From assembly GCA_028023455.1 (NCBI GenBank), contig JAQFVV010000204.1, positions 1,257,501 through 1,321,500 of the forward strand: DNA of 64,000 nt. The letters run 5' to 3'. Under the pieces are notes generated by a model. The model worked only from the letters and a program-made list of their open reading frames with translations. It did no database searches and was not told where the DNA came from. Source of the DNA: Epiperipatus broadwayi. Taxonomy: Eukaryota; Onychophora; Udeonychophora; Euonychophora; Peripatidae. The position numbers and the translations under genes are program-made. Positions 12,520 through 24,144 of the stretch are shown piece by piece (positions within the stretch are counted from its first letter, which is position 1; each line of letters starts with the position of its first letter).

Positions 12520-14819
12520 AGCACACTCTAAATTAGCACCAAACCATGTTCAAACATCTATACTAAAAATAAAAATAAATATTTCTCTTTTTAAAAATAT
12601 ATATTACTTAATATTTTAATTTTCTTCTTTTTAACATATATCAGCTTGCCATTTTCCTTTATTTATTCAGATATTATTTTTTTCAATTCTTGCACACGTT
12701 TGGAATTATAAAATATTTTATATATCTTAATCTACTCTTATTACTAAATGATTTCATTTATTTCTATAAAGTTTATGTCATTAAAAATAATCATGACATT
12801 AGCTTATTCGATTATTTTATCAATTTAGTTTAGAAACAAATTTTTAAAAAAGTCTTTTTTAATTTTCCATATCTTATTTAATCACTTTTTAATGCCTTTT
12901 TAACTTTTTATCAATTGAATTTATTAAATTGGATATTAAAAATTATTACAATTGGATAAAATGGGAAATAGATTAGAACAGTGTGCTGACATTTATCTGA
13001 ACAATATGGATTCTTTTAAGATTGTTATTCTACAAAATATAATATTTGATAGATTGACTATGAATTAATAATTGAAATAATTTTGGGGTGATTTGGAAAT
13101 ATTTTAGCTATTAAAAAATAATCTTTAATTTTACTTCTAAATTTGTATAAACAGAACACAAACATAGAAGTATAATCAACTAATTTATCACGATCTAGTA
13201 AATTCTTTTCTAAGAATTTTTTTTTTAAATACTTGTTATATTTTGAATATTGTCTCACTATATTATAGTTTTCAATATTTAATTTTTTAATCAAATTTTT
13301 TACTGAATATTTTAATTATACCTATATTTTAATCTGAATGTGTTGTTTGGCTGCATACTAGATATATTTTGTAAGGATTAGACAACTCAATTTTTAAGTC
13401 AGTCATAATACAGTAAAAAAAGAATGGGGGGGTGGGGTGTAAAATAAAAATAGAAAGGTTTATTAATTACTTCAAAATTTTAAATTATTATATTTTTAAA
13501 AAATAAATGTTTCATGTAATTATTTATGCATATGTCTATTTAAATAGGTAAATAGTTGGTAGTGTGGCCATTTTTTTTTCAATTTTCGTTATTATTATTA
13601 TTTTATGACAACATTTATAGTTGATATTTTATTTAAAGTTATTGAGAATGCAATATAAAAAAAAATTATATTAAATACACATTAAAATCAAAGCTAATAA
13701 CTAGCTATTGTAGGTATGTGTGTGAATCTATTTGTAAAAATTAAAAAAGATTTGTAATTTATACTTTTATATTGAACCGGGTTCATTAGATAGAAGATCT
13801 GGAGCACTATATTTGATAGGTTGAACTGGGTTTAAATCTTATTTATCATAATTTTATATTTTTATGTTATACATATTACATGAATGGACTGGCGATTCAA
13901 GCAGAGAGGAGAATACCAATGATAGCAGAGGTATCAATGATACCCACGATCAGACTGAGCTATGCCATGCATAACACGATCACATTTCCAGCCTGTGACC
14001 CACCACAACTTCTAGATTCAAACCCCTAATATCCAAAGCACTTTACTTGTTTTGAGGTAAACCTCAGGTACCAGCTAGTTACATGAAGTAACTAACATGC
14101 TGGGACAGTAGGCCCATAATCCAGCGCTCAAAATATTATATGACTAGCTCAAACAAAAGGATAATATAATATACTGTTATTTTATTTAGTGGTAAAAGAA
14201 CTGACCAACAAATATTAAACTTAAAAATAATTTATTTTAACTAAATATTTATTATTGTAAAGTTTTAAACTACTTTTATAAAATCTTTATTAGTCTAACA
14301 ATGGTATTCTATATAATGACCACACACATTCTTAATTCATGCAATGAAATATAAGATAACATGAAGCATTAAATAAATACATGAAATTAATATACACTAT
14401 CATAAAGCATTAAAATATATGACATTTTAAAACACGCACATCAATAGTTCATTTTATGCAGTTATAGAGTTCATTAATTAATTGACTCTGGGAGACTTCC
14501 AATTATTGCAATGGCTACATTATTATCAGAAATGAAATAATAAAAGTTATTCATTACCTACAGTATTTGGATCTTGACTTTTGCTGGCTGCTGCATCACA
14601 TTATAATTTTCCAACTGGTTATATTCGAGGTTTTATGGAGGTTTCTTTGCTTACTATTTCATGGCACTATTCTTTAAGACAGCTAAATATCTCTGGCGGT
14701 TTTTAAGTTATTATGCAGGCATCACTTTATCAGGCAGGTTGATAATGTTTAAGTGAACTCTGGAGCAAAACTGTATGATTCCAAAAGTTGTTAACACTGC
14801 ATTGTCTTAGTAAACACCG
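12520..14819. other. AT-rich non-coding stretch with one less AT-rich island
   Basis: Mostly A+T-rich filler. Positions 13,880-14,135 are clearly richer in G+C and could be part of an old interspersed repeat or an exon remnant. I find no frame or motif that decides between these. The frame at 13,058-13,294 (minus) is Lys/Asn/Ile-rich and has no recognisable domain. Confidence 0.5.
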
Positions 14820-14882
14820 ATTGATTGACTGATTGACTGAACTGATTGAATGTTCCCCATATTACATTGACACACACACACA

Positions 14883-14927
<45 letters not shown>
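14820..14927. repeat. Simple repeats: GATTGACT-type minisatellite and (CA)n-(TA)n microsatellite
   Basis: A short tandem array of gattgact/gactgatt units at about 14,820-14,850 is followed at 14,872-14,927 by a (CA)n then (TA)n tract. Confidence 0.8.
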
Positions 14928-14931
<4 letters not shown>

Positions 14932-15509
14932 TAACTAATTATTTTAATTAAAAGATTGACTTTGTTTATTTTTTTAAGACTACATCAATTATCAGCATTT
15001 GTTGGTTAAGGCATAGTGCTTGGTTTTCATTAATTTATTTGAATTACCCTGAGAATATTGAAACACTATTTTTATTATTTGTTTAAACTTTAATAAACAT
15101 CTATATTATTGAATATTAAATAATTAGAATGTTAGAATAAAGTATTTATATTTTTCTTTTCAAAATATAGTCTAGATTTAGTAAAATGACCCATTTGTTT
15201 CCAAATTATATTTAACTAGTATTTGAGTTTATAATATTTCTCATAGTTACTTTTAAATTTAGAGATTTATAATTTAAAAATAATAAACTTGAATTTATCC
15301 TATTGTACATCATTAAAATTTTAGCTTATCCAATTCTGTAATGTTATAGATTAAAACTAGCCTATTTTCTATTTACACAGCTATAATTTGGCCTATCCAA
15401 TTCATGAGGTATAATAAAGCTTTTTTCTTCTCATTTATCATCATATTTCTCCATTATTGTATAGTGCAATATATATATATATATTGTAAATATATATATA
15501 TATATATAT
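14928..15509. other. AT-rich spacer ending in (TA)n
   Basis: No gene seen. The end is a compound microsatellite (about 15,468-15,510) of (TA)n interrupted by TTGTAAA, which forms the left flank of the 2.45-kb element that follows. Confidence 0.6.
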
Positions 15510-17956
15510 ATTGTAAATATCGATAAGTCTATCTATATTTTAAAAATTATCATTTGTTATATAAAAAAAAAAACTCTTTGAGTTGATGTTTATACATGAA
15601 GTATTATTATTGTTTATGGTTATTACGTATAGTTATTGTTTGAAGTTATTATTTTATTTATATGTTGATGGTACATCGTTATGAATATTTAATTATTATA
15701 AATAAATAAAGACATATAAATTGTTGATTATATAAAAAAATTATTTTATTTGCAGTGATTATTAAAAAAATGCAATATTATTATTTATGTATATTTTTAA
15801 AGCTGTCAAATAAATTTTCAATTTAATATTTTTATATATATATGCTTGATATTTTATTTTTTTTTAATGTTAATTGTTTAAAAGAAAACATGTGTAACGA
15901 GGGTTTTCAAAACAGCATTTGCTAGCACGTGGAGCAACAACAAAAGGAAGCCATTAGTATTAGTGGGATGGTGATTAGAAAAACAAAAGGATAAAGTTTT
16001 GTTGTACTTTGCTTCTTTGAAATTACCATTCTTCAGAATATTGGAATAAGATAGATTTTTATGGTAAATACATAAATCATGACAGGCTAATAGAAATATA
16101 TCGCAGCCAAGAGGCTGCACCATTTTCTTTCATTTATTCCAAGGCAGTTTTAAAAGAAAAAACTAAGAAAAATTTCAATATATGTATTTCATCGCGTCTG
16201 AAGCCAAAATTTGACATAGCTATCTGGAATCTATAATGATCAATCTAATAATAATCTGGAGGTAACTAGAATTAATATATTGGATTTAACATTTCAATTT
16301 ATTTATTTATTTTTCAAGGAAAGAAATTTTAGAAGGATAAAATATACATATATCCAAGAATTGACAATTTTCTCTAACGTGATAGTTTCCTCACCTTAAC
16401 TAGAATGCATTCTAATATTAAACGGATAAAGAAATAAAACAAGGGAATAAGTTGACTTTTGAAGGAAAACTGGACATGTGAACTTTGAAAGGTAGTCAAT
16501 AATTTTATATGTATAAATGATATATAAATATATTTTTAAGATCGATATTTTTTGTTTACTTTTATTTTTCATTATAAAAATATAACGTTTTATAAATATT
16601 CAATTCAAGCGTCTTGTTTTCTAACAGCAATAAACGTTTAACAGGTGTCAAAATTAACACTTAAGTAATTTAAAATCTTAAAGTATGGCTTATAAGTTTG
16701 GGTTGCATATGAGTTGTTATGTATATTTTAATAAGTAAATTTATATTCGCAAATGTTTATTATAAAAATTGTTTTATTATTAATTTTTTTTTTTTTAACT
16801 TTATATAATGATTCTTATGCATACCAAAACAATAATTTATATGTATTTGCTGTATATAATATTTTTTTTTATTATTATTTTAAATATCTGAAAAATATAA
16901 ATATGGATTTGTATTTATATTGATACCTACTTGTTAAGCACAGATATGTCTTTATATATTTAATATATATACTTATTGCAAGTATATATGTATATTTATT
17001 ATTTGGGTTTGTATTTAAAACATTGATATTACCTAAAATTAAACCATAATATAAAATAAAGGATGTACTATTTGTTTTATAAGTAATGCCTTTGTAATTT
17101 ATTTGAAAGAGTATTAATATTTTATTCTTATTTCTCTTTTAATGCCAGAGTCATTATGAAATTAATTGAATTCACAATTTAATAGAGGATAACTTTATAT
17201 TTCACTTATTGTTTAGTCTTTAGGCCACTTACACATATTATTATTCATTGATATGTTTAGATATACATAAATTTACATAATAGATGTGTATATTGGATTT
17301 AATAGAATTCCCTTTGTTTCTGATATATATTTGATTAGTTAGTCACATCAACCTTGAAAATAAATTATAATGATAGATCTCATTGCTCTGTATGATTTTA
17401 GATTTATTTCATGTATAGCTAGTTGGAAGGGCATATAAACAATTTATTTAAATATAACTGGGATAATTTTGTCTTTCTTCATTTAAATTATACAATTTAT
17501 TATATTAGGCTTTCTCAACAATTGGATTCATTTAGATTATATATATTCCATTACGTTTATCATCCAATGTTTGAAGCATTATTTTCTTCTCATATATTGA
17601 CGTTCCATTACATTTGATGTATAATATGTTTATATGATATATTGTCCATTACATTTGGCACCATAAACTGTTGGTCCCAGTTAACTGATGATTGGTATAA
17701 TGGAGTAAAATTATGTTCCATTACATTTGGACACCACAACTTGGTCAGCATAGTATGTTCGTTTAATTATTCATTACATTTGGTGTATCAAAGTTAGGGG
17801 CTTGGTTAACTAATAATTATTGTTACAAAAGTTCATATATTTATTTTCATTTGAGATCATATATAAAGATACATTCCATTATATTTGGCTTTCCCAATGT
17901 TTGGGGCCTTCTTTCTTCAATTTAAATGGAATGCAGCAAGTACGTTCCATTACAAT
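15510..17956 (+). mobile_element. 2.45-kb element embedded in (TA)n, copy 1
   Basis: Bounded on both sides by (TA)n. It starts ATTGTAAATATCGATAAG and ends GTTCCATTACAAT, so its ends are a short inverted repeat, ATTGTAA/TTACAAT. A second copy in opposite orientation lies at 44,172-46,646, and similarity runs from end to end. Both copies share an open frame (15,878-16,123 minus here) beginning MVQPLGCDI, but the copies diverge at amino-acid-changing sites and frameshift after about 45 codons, so it is probably not a gene. No transposase is seen. It is a non-autonomous element with a preference for (TA)n, family unknown. The element's right portion carries an iterated motif described separately. 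Confidence 0.7.
17546..17956 (+). repeat. Iterated TTCCATTACATTTGG motif at the element end
   Basis: The motif or close variants occurs at about 17,548, 17,603, 17,643, 17,715, 17,769, 17,874 and 17,945, spaced 40-105 bp apart, separated by non-repetitive sequence. The same set appears inverted in copy 2 (44,174-44,590). Dispersed copies near one end of an element can be binding sites for a transposition protein. That role is inference. Confidence 0.6.
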
Positions 17957-17983
17957 ATATACATATATATATATATAAGTTAA

Positions 17984-18040
17984 TTTATTTAAAAGTTAAT
18001 TGTTAGAAGATCTTCTTCTAACAATTAACTTTTAAATAAA
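17984..18040. other. 57-bp perfect palindrome
   Basis: The 27-nt arms 17,984-18,010 and 18,014-18,040 are exact inverse complements around a 3-nt spacer (tct). It sits between the (TA)n tract that flanks the 2.45-kb element and Penelope-like debris. It could be an inverted duplication made during repair, or a terminator-like hairpin. Confidence 0.75.
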
Positions 18041-18285
18041 TGCCTTGCTTGAGTTGGTTTTTTTTTAATCCAATGCCCCAACTTCTCACTAAAAAGACCC
18101 ATAGGTCAGAACCAGTCTGGGTATGGGGACAATACAAGATAAAAATGATTTGAATGCCTTCTCTTGTAGTAGCATTTATCATAAATATATATAAAAAAGC
18201 TTGTTTGGAGCTCATTAGCATGCTCTTAATTTTACATATTTGTAAGTGCAAGCTATATATAAGTCATGTGACATCTGACTTTTTA
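18041..18285 (+). mobile_element. Solo fragment of Penelope-like non-coding repeat
   Basis: It shares aagcttgttt followed by gagct with the element at 38,270-38,516, and CATGTGACATCTGACTT with the repeats at 22,850, 23,225 and 23,820 in the Penelope-like cluster. It holds a degenerate hammerhead-like motif. No coding capacity is seen; the open frame at 18,018-18,251 on the minus strand is a by-product. Confidence 0.5.
18077..18129 (+). ncRNA. Degenerate hammerhead-ribozyme-like motif
   Basis: The outer stem I is CCCCA/TGGGG and the inner stem TCTCA/TGGGT pairs over four positions. Stem II is GACC/GGTC with loop CATA. A GTC triplet precedes TGGG. The catalytic core is damaged: CTAAAAA stands where CTGATGA is required and AGAA where GAAA is expected. 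I read it as a dead relative of the better motifs at 41.5-42.1 kb. Confidence 0.4.
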
Positions 18286-21194
18286 TTATTACTATATATA
18301 TTATAACAAAATTAAAGTGATCAAAGAATTCAAATATTATAACTTAATATTTAAAAAAAAAATTGTAGCTTTTATTTTATATCAAAAATAAAAGAATTAT
18401 TTAACCTGAGTAGTGGCTATTAAACAAAAGATCAGACTGAGTTATCAATCATATTAAGGGGACTCATAGGTTGTAAATAGTCATTGAAATTTATTAATGA
18501 TCAAAATATTAATTATCCTTCAAAATATTGGTTACTTAAATTCATCAACTCTATTTACTTCAGATCTTTAAATATATCATAATATTAGATGATTAGAAAC
18601 AATAATGCTCAGGCAATAATTATGCTTGGAGATTTGTCATTATATCTATCTGGTATTTAGACTATTTCAAACCCTAGTTAGGCAGGCATTGTATCATCAA
18701 TAAACAAGTAACAATTATCAACAATCATTAAGAACACTACTATAACTCAGGAAATAACATCAAGTAGGTGAGTACACTGGTAATTCAATCAAATAACTCT
18801 CAATATATCCAACTGTAGATTTTACTCACTCTTATTTCTTGGTTGGATCTCAAGTGCATATGTATGTGAAAATTTATAGATAAACATGAAAATTTATATG
18901 AATAATAATAATAATAATTGATTATATAGCAATCTTCAGATTAATTTCAAGTTCCTCTCTCTTTCCCGTCAAATGTATATTGTATTAAATTGGGTAACCG
19001 ATTTGTTAAAATTTGCCATCCACAAAAAAAATATTTCATAATAAAAAAAATACTCTTTTGCACACATACTTTTATCATCTAACATGTAAAGCAGAATGAT
19101 AAAAAAAAAGTTAGTAGAAGTGAAAGAGCAAGATTTACAGAACGAGTTTTAAACTATTTTTCTCCCCCTTCCTTCTACCCTCTGAAATGCTATACTTTAA
19201 CTTAAAACAAAATGTAATATTTCTAATACTGCCTATTTTTCCTTTACATTCACACACCATTACACATATGCAACAAGTATTATTATATTATGTATGTGCG
19301 TGTTTTATCACCATAATAACAAAAATATTATCTAAAACAAAATCATAATAATAAAAAAATGTTACATATTAATAACTTTAGGTTAATAGACAATCATAAT
19401 TTTAGTACATATAAAATCATTAATGAAGCTTATGTCTATCGTTATTAAGAACTTCTTGTTTTCAATTGATCTTGGTGGTTTTAAAAGTTCTTTAAACAAA
19501 ATAGATATCACTCTGTTGCTAAAATTTTACTAAGTCTCTGATATCATAAAGAAATTAAATAAAGAAAAATTTATATTACCAGTTCTATTCTTTGTAGCAA
19601 CTTCCAATGAGTCAAATTTATCTTGTTTAGTTCTATACTTTTGCAACTACCATTTCCGTTTTTTTAAACAATCTTTTTCTTGAGATGTATAATTATTTGA
19701 TGATGATGAGCCTATTGAGGTTATTTGCTTTAGTGGACAATTTGGAAATCATTATATTAACTTCTCTTCTTGTCAAGCATGATCCTTTTAGTGGATGAAG
19801 TACAGCAGTTGTTTTCACATATATAATTTTTCTTGGGTTTAAACTCAGTTACTGGATTTAATTGAACTCGATGATTTAACATTTATCTGTAGATTAATCA
19901 TTTTCCTTCTGATCACCTTCAAATGCAGGTGAATGTTTTCTTCTTTCTATTTAAAAACATCTTATTTCTCTCGGTCAGTTGAAAGGTGTAGAACATTATT
20001 TTTCAGACAAGACATTTCCTTTTTTTATATATGATGTGCTGGTTCTGGCAGGTCCTGGGATCCTCCAGATGAGAATATATATTTTTTTTTCTAACCTGAC
20101 ATCCTTATATTTTAACTTTCAAAAACTTTATATTAAAAAAAATGATTTAAAAAAAGATATCGGGTCGAATTAAAAATCCTTGTCTTTTCTAGTTTCAATA
20201 TTTTAAAAGTCTTCTTATTATAACTCAACTGATTTTCCAGACTGCTTTTATATCTGATTTTTTTTTACCACCTCTTTTAATTAAATTTATAACTTATTTT
20301 CAACCAAATCGTTTTTTAGCTGGATAGTACTAAAAATCTCACTATCCTGATTTTTAGACAAACTTTTGTATTGAAGAGAAAAAATAGACTTAATCCTTTT
20401 TCTTCACATATGTAACACCTAAATTTGAGCTTCTTTCTTTTGATCTTAGGATGAGACACTTTTAAAATTAGACTTCTCACATCGTCTCTAAGTTTTAACA
20501 GAAAAACAACCCTTATAATACAAAATTGTTGAGTAAAAAAAAATAATTTAACAGATTTTCTTCTTTTTCCTTCAATATTTAATAAATAAAAATGTAGTTT
20601 ATATATGCAATGTACACACACACTCATTCAAATTATTTATAAAACAGGCCTATACAACAATCTAAATGCTTTTTAGAAATTATGATTTTAATATCTACAT
20701 TAAACTCTTACAATTTTTAAACCCAGACTACAACCTTTAAGCCCCAAATTATAATCATAGACAAAGAACAAAAATAGAAATAGAATAATAAAATAGAAAT
20801 AGAATAAAATATTAAAATTTAGCAAATGTATGTTAGCTTTGAAGAGAGTTTAATATTTGAAATATGAAACAATTAAATAGCTCACACATACACTGCCTAT
20901 ATATGTGTAACAAGTTATAACTTTACTTTTTAACAAAAAAAAATTTAAATATTGAATAATTAAATATGTGTATTACTCTTTTTGAGTTTTATATCAACAC
21001 ACAAACAATTAAAGAATATAACTGTTGTCCTACTCTCTTTCTGACTTAAGCTTTTAAAACTTGATCTTGTAGGGTTTAAACTTAGATGCCCTACAACTTC
21101 CTTTTTATATAAAAATGTGATGATGATCTTTGTTTTACATTTTCTTTCATGCACATTACTACAAATTTAGCTACTGACTAAATTGTAATGGCAC
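18286..21194. other. AT-rich non-coding stretch, nothing firmly recognised
   Basis: It contains an (ATA)n run near 18,900-18,920. The minus-strand frame at 20,316-20,627 (103 codons) is basic and contains RCYICEEKG, faintly like a Cys-rich tail of a transposase, but without a partner motif. I do not call it. Nothing else stands out. Confidence 0.5.
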
Positions 21195-21363
21195 AATATA
21201 TATATATAATTCGATGTCTGTATTTTTAAAGCAATATACGTAATTATATAACTGAATATTGTAAATACAGTAACTAAATAATTAAAAATTTTATCCACTT
21301 AGGAGCGCTTTCAATTATATCAGTAATCTCTGTCAACTAACACTTAATGATATTAATATTTAT

Positions 21364-21585
21364 AATAATATTAATAATAATATTTCAGCATCTGTTTTTT
21401 ATGACTATAATAAATCATGTATTTATGGTTTTGACTTCAATTTTAACAATGTAAAAATAATGCAGATTAAAAAAAATAACAATAAAACAAAAATAAAGGA
21501 AGCTATGCTAATATACAAATATAAACATGACTTAATTAACAGGCAAGCAGCAAATGTTAAGATCATGGAATTGTGGCAAAGCTAG
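21364..21585 (+). pseudogene. PLE GIY-YIG endonuclease C-terminal fragment, copy 1
   Basis: An open reading of about 73 codons ends at a stop at 21,583-21,585. It contains CIYGFDFNFNNVKIMQ, then KIKEAMLIYKYKHDLINRQA and ends MELWQS. The KIxEAxxIxxxxxxLINRQ block matches the C-terminal half of the GIY-YIG nuclease of Penelope-like elements, including the conserved Glu and Asn. The GIY...YIG start is missing, so it cannot act as a nuclease. Confidence 0.6.
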
Positions 21586-21844
21586 CATTTCAAAGCTTTA
21601 ATTGACAAAGATTACTAGGATAATCGAAAGTGCTCCTAAGTGGATAAATTTTTAATTATTTAGTTACTGTATTTACAAATATTCAGTTATATATATATAT
21701 ATAATTCGATGTCTCTATTTCTTCAAAGCAATATATGTAATTATATAATTAAATATTTATAAATACAGTAATCAGATATATTTTTAAAATGTTATCCACT
21801 TAGGAGCACTTTCGACTATCCTCATAGTCTTTGTGAACTAACAT

Positions 21845-22137
21845 TTTGAAAGGCTAATCTTTTCACAATTCTTAGATTTGAACGTTTGCTGCTTGCCTTT
21901 TAATTAAGTCATGTTTGTATTTGTATATTAGCAAAGCTTCCTTTATTTATCATTTGTTTTTTTTTCAAGTTGCAATATTTTAACATTATTGTAATTGAAG
22001 TTAAAACCATAAATATATGAATTATTATGGTCATGAAAAATGGATGCTGAACAATTATTATCTACATTGCTATTTTGATTCAATTTCTGAACTTTTTTTA
22101 ACAACAGCAAGTGCTCTTTAGTTCTTTTTTCCAACAT
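21845..22137 (-). pseudogene. PLE GIY-YIG endonuclease fragment, copy 2 (inverted)
   Basis: Minus strand: MLEKRTKEHLLLLKKVQK, then SIFHDHNNSYIYGFNFNYNN and VKILQLEKK. It becomes frameshifted near 21,945 and continues as a KRKxC and LKGKQ-like tail. It is the inverse partner of copy 3 and forms the left arm of a palindrome of about 1 kb centred near 22,330. It carries the (K/R)xKEH and H residues of the nuclease core but not the GIY-YIG start. Confidence 0.6.
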
Positions 22138-22140
22138 ACA

Positions 22141-22490
22141 TCTTCATTCACCTATATATACACTGCCACTCCTACATATCCATTTATAAATGATACAATT
22201 TTTATTTATAAATGAGGTTTTATCTTTAGATTTATTTATTAATTTGTTTAATGTAGGAGGTGTGTATAATGCAATATCACACATACATTTATAAATCTTC
22301 CTTATAAAATTTACTTGATCAATTGAAATACATGGTATTGATATTTATAGTTTTTGTTAGCAGGGAGATCAATATTATTATTAATATTTTATTCTTATAT
22401 CCCACATTTAAATTCCTAATAACATTTATTAATAAAAATTGTATCATTTATAAATGGATATGTACGTATGTAGGTGTGGCAGTCGATATA
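22141..22490. repeat. Palindrome core between PLE copies 2 and 3
   Basis: Left cactcctacatatccattta (about 22,168) and tttataaatgatacaattt (about 22,184) are matched inverted by aaaattgtatcatttataaa and tggatatg followed by gtaggtgtgg near 22,435-22,480. The unpaired centre (about 22,220-22,420) is AT-rich with no ORF. Confidence 0.6.
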
Positions 22491-22500
22491 TAGATGAATT

Positions 22501-22794
22501 GTGATGTATGTTGGGAAAAAAATTAAAGAGCACTTGCTGTTGTTAAAAAGAGTTCAGAAATTGAATCAAAATTGCGAAGTAGATAATTATGTTTCAGCAT
22601 TTATTTATCATGACCATAATAATTCTTGTATTTATGGTTTTAACTTCAATTACAATAATGTTAAAATATTGCAAATTGAAAAAAATAACAACAAAAGAAA
22701 AATAAAAGAAGCTATGCTAATATACAAATACAAACATGACTTAATTAACAGGCAGGCAGTAAATGTTAAGGTCACAGAATTGTGGAAAGATTAG
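22501..22794 (+). pseudogene. PLE GIY-YIG endonuclease fragment, copy 3 (longest)
   Basis: A 97-codon open frame ends at 22,794. It begins MMYVGKKIKEHLLLLKR, which may hold the YIG-like YVG directly followed by the KxKEH helix. It continues with SAFIYHDHNNSCIYGFNF, NNVKILQIEK and KRKIKEAMLIYKYKHDLINR. The order of motifs (basic residue plus KEH, His, KIL, Glu, Asn) fits the GIY-YIG nuclease of Penelope-like retroelements, which would nick target DNA for reverse transcription. The reverse transcriptase that should precede it is absent. It is open but lacks its upstream half, so it is a fragment. Confidence 0.65.
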
Positions 22795-22937
22795 CCTTTT
22801 AAAGTGGTAGTTGACAAAAACTAAGCAGATAAAATTATAAATAAATCAAGTCAGATTTCACATGGCCTAATTTGAATAAGTCTGTATTACAAATGTTATA
22901 TAAAGAGTTCACAAATAAGCTCTTAACAAGCTTTTCA

Positions 22938-23000
22938 GAATATCCTCAACCCCAGACTGTTTTCTGTTACTGGTTTCATCAGTGACAAGCCAGGATATTC
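22938..23000 (-). ncRNA. Hammerhead-ribozyme-like motif, PLE unit 1
   Basis: On the minus strand the outer stem is GAATATCCT/AGGATATTC (9 bp). After an internal loop come CTGATGA, a short stem II region around CAGTA, GAAA, and CAGTC followed by TGGGG. The core heptamer and GAAA are intact. Stem II is weakened because both Gs of the GC/GC stem seen in sister units read as A, and stem III no longer pairs. Confidence 0.5.
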
Positions 23001-23317
23001 AAGCATTTGATTTAAAATACTAGGACAAGTCCAGTACTTTATCTAATGAATAACTATTAAGTAGAAAACTTAAATTTTCAGACATTCATATGTCTTCTAA
23101 TCCAGCTGTCTAAATTAAATAGCCATATGGTACTGGACTAAATTTAGATGCACCACATATTAATAGATTTAGCAATATAAATATGCCAAAAGCCTTTATA
23201 TCAAAAATTAAAATTACAAATAAATCAAGTTAGATGACACATGACCTAATTTAAACAAGCTCATATTACAAATGTTTTATAAAGAGCTCACAAATAAGCT
23301 TTTAACAAGTTTTACAG

Positions 23318-23377
23318 AATATCTTCAACTCCAGACTGCTTTCTGCTACTGGCTTCATTGGTGAGGTCCAGGATATT
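23318..23377 (-). ncRNA. Degenerate hammerhead-like motif, PLE unit 2
   Basis: Minus strand: CCTCA precedes a mutated core CCAATGA, then a GC/GC stem II with loop CAGTA, GAAA, GCAGTC and TGGAG. The outer AATATC/GATATT-type stem is retained. The altered core makes cleavage unlikely. Confidence 0.4.
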
Positions 23378-23679
23378 TAAGCATTACATTAAAAATACTA
23401 GAACAAGCCCAGCACTTTATCTAATAAATAATTATTAAGTAGAAAATCTGAAATTTTAAGACATCCATATGTCTTTTAATCCAGCTATCTAATTTAGGTA
23501 GCCATCAAATAGCTATTAATATATGATGTATCTGAACTTGATTTAGTCCCATATGGCTATTGAACTTAGATATCTGGATTGGAAGACATATGGATGTCTG
23601 AAAGTTTCAGATTTTTTACTTAACAGTTATCCATTAGATAAAGTTCTGGGCTTCACCTAGTATTTTTAATCTAATTTTT

Positions 23680-23741
23680 GAATATCATAGCATTTCACTG
23701 ATAAAGCTAGTAGCAAAAATTGGTCTGGGGTTAAGGATATA
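23680..23741 (+). ncRNA. Degenerate hammerhead-like motif, PLE unit 3
   Basis: Plus strand: core CTGATAA (G8 changed to A), stem II GC/GC with loop TAGTA, AAAA in place of GAAA, then TTGGTC and TGGGG. It is flanked by the GAATATC and GGATAT outer segments. Confidence 0.4.
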
Positions 23742-24059
23742 CTGAAAAGATAGTTAAGATCTTATTTGTGAACTTTTTATGAAACATTAGTAATACAAAC
23801 TTGTTTAAATTAACTCATGTGACATCTGACTTGATTTATTTGTAATTGTATTTTTTGCTTTCCAGGTGTTGGAAATTTTATATTGCTAAAGCTATAAATG
23901 TATGGTATATCTGAACTTAGTTCAATCCCATATGGCTATTTATGTTAGATAACTGGATTGGAAAACATATGGATAGTCTCAAAATTTCAGATATTCTACT
24001 TAATAGTTATTCATTAGATAAAGTGCTGGGATAGTTCTACTATTTTTAATCTAATGCTT

Positions 24060-24121
24060 GAATATCATGGCACCTCACTGCTAAATCAGTAGCAGAAACT
24101 AGTCTGGGGTTGAAGATATTC
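24060..24121 (+). ncRNA. Degenerate hammerhead-like motif, PLE unit 4
   Basis: Plus strand: CCTCA, mutated core CTGCTAA, a stem II region ending GCA, intact GAAA, CTAGTC and TGGGG, with outer GAATATC/GATATTC. Stem I, GAAA and the palindromic ACTAGT are kept but the CTGATGA heptamer has two changes. Confidence 0.45.
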
Positions 24122-24144
24122 TGCAAAGCTTATTAAGAACTTGT

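Larger units (their letters stand above)
22850..24140. repeat. Four related ~300-bp PLE non-coding units, two in each orientation
   Basis: Units at about 22,850-23,175 and 23,210-23,520 run one way, and units at about 23,535-23,840 and 23,880-24,140 run the other. Shared landmarks are aaatcaagt followed by agat, cagactg, ctttatctaat, and catatgtctt or its complement. Together they form a large palindrome. Each unit carries one hammerhead-like motif. This resembles the repeated ends of Penelope-like elements. Confidence 0.65.

Noticed and set aside
13880-14135. GC-richer island considered as an exon or SINE
   Set aside because: No frame with domain character and A/B-box-like sequences are in the wrong order for a tRNA-derived SINE.
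15878-16123. Open frame conserved in both copies of the 2.45-kb element (MVQPLGCDI...)
   Set aside because: It is conserved only because the whole element is. The copies differ at replacement sites and lose the common frame after about 45 codons.
20316-20627. 103-codon minus-strand frame with a CxxC (CYIC)
   Set aside because: A single CxxC and basic composition are not enough. I looked for a piggyBac-like Cys-rich tail but the remaining Cys/His residues are absent.
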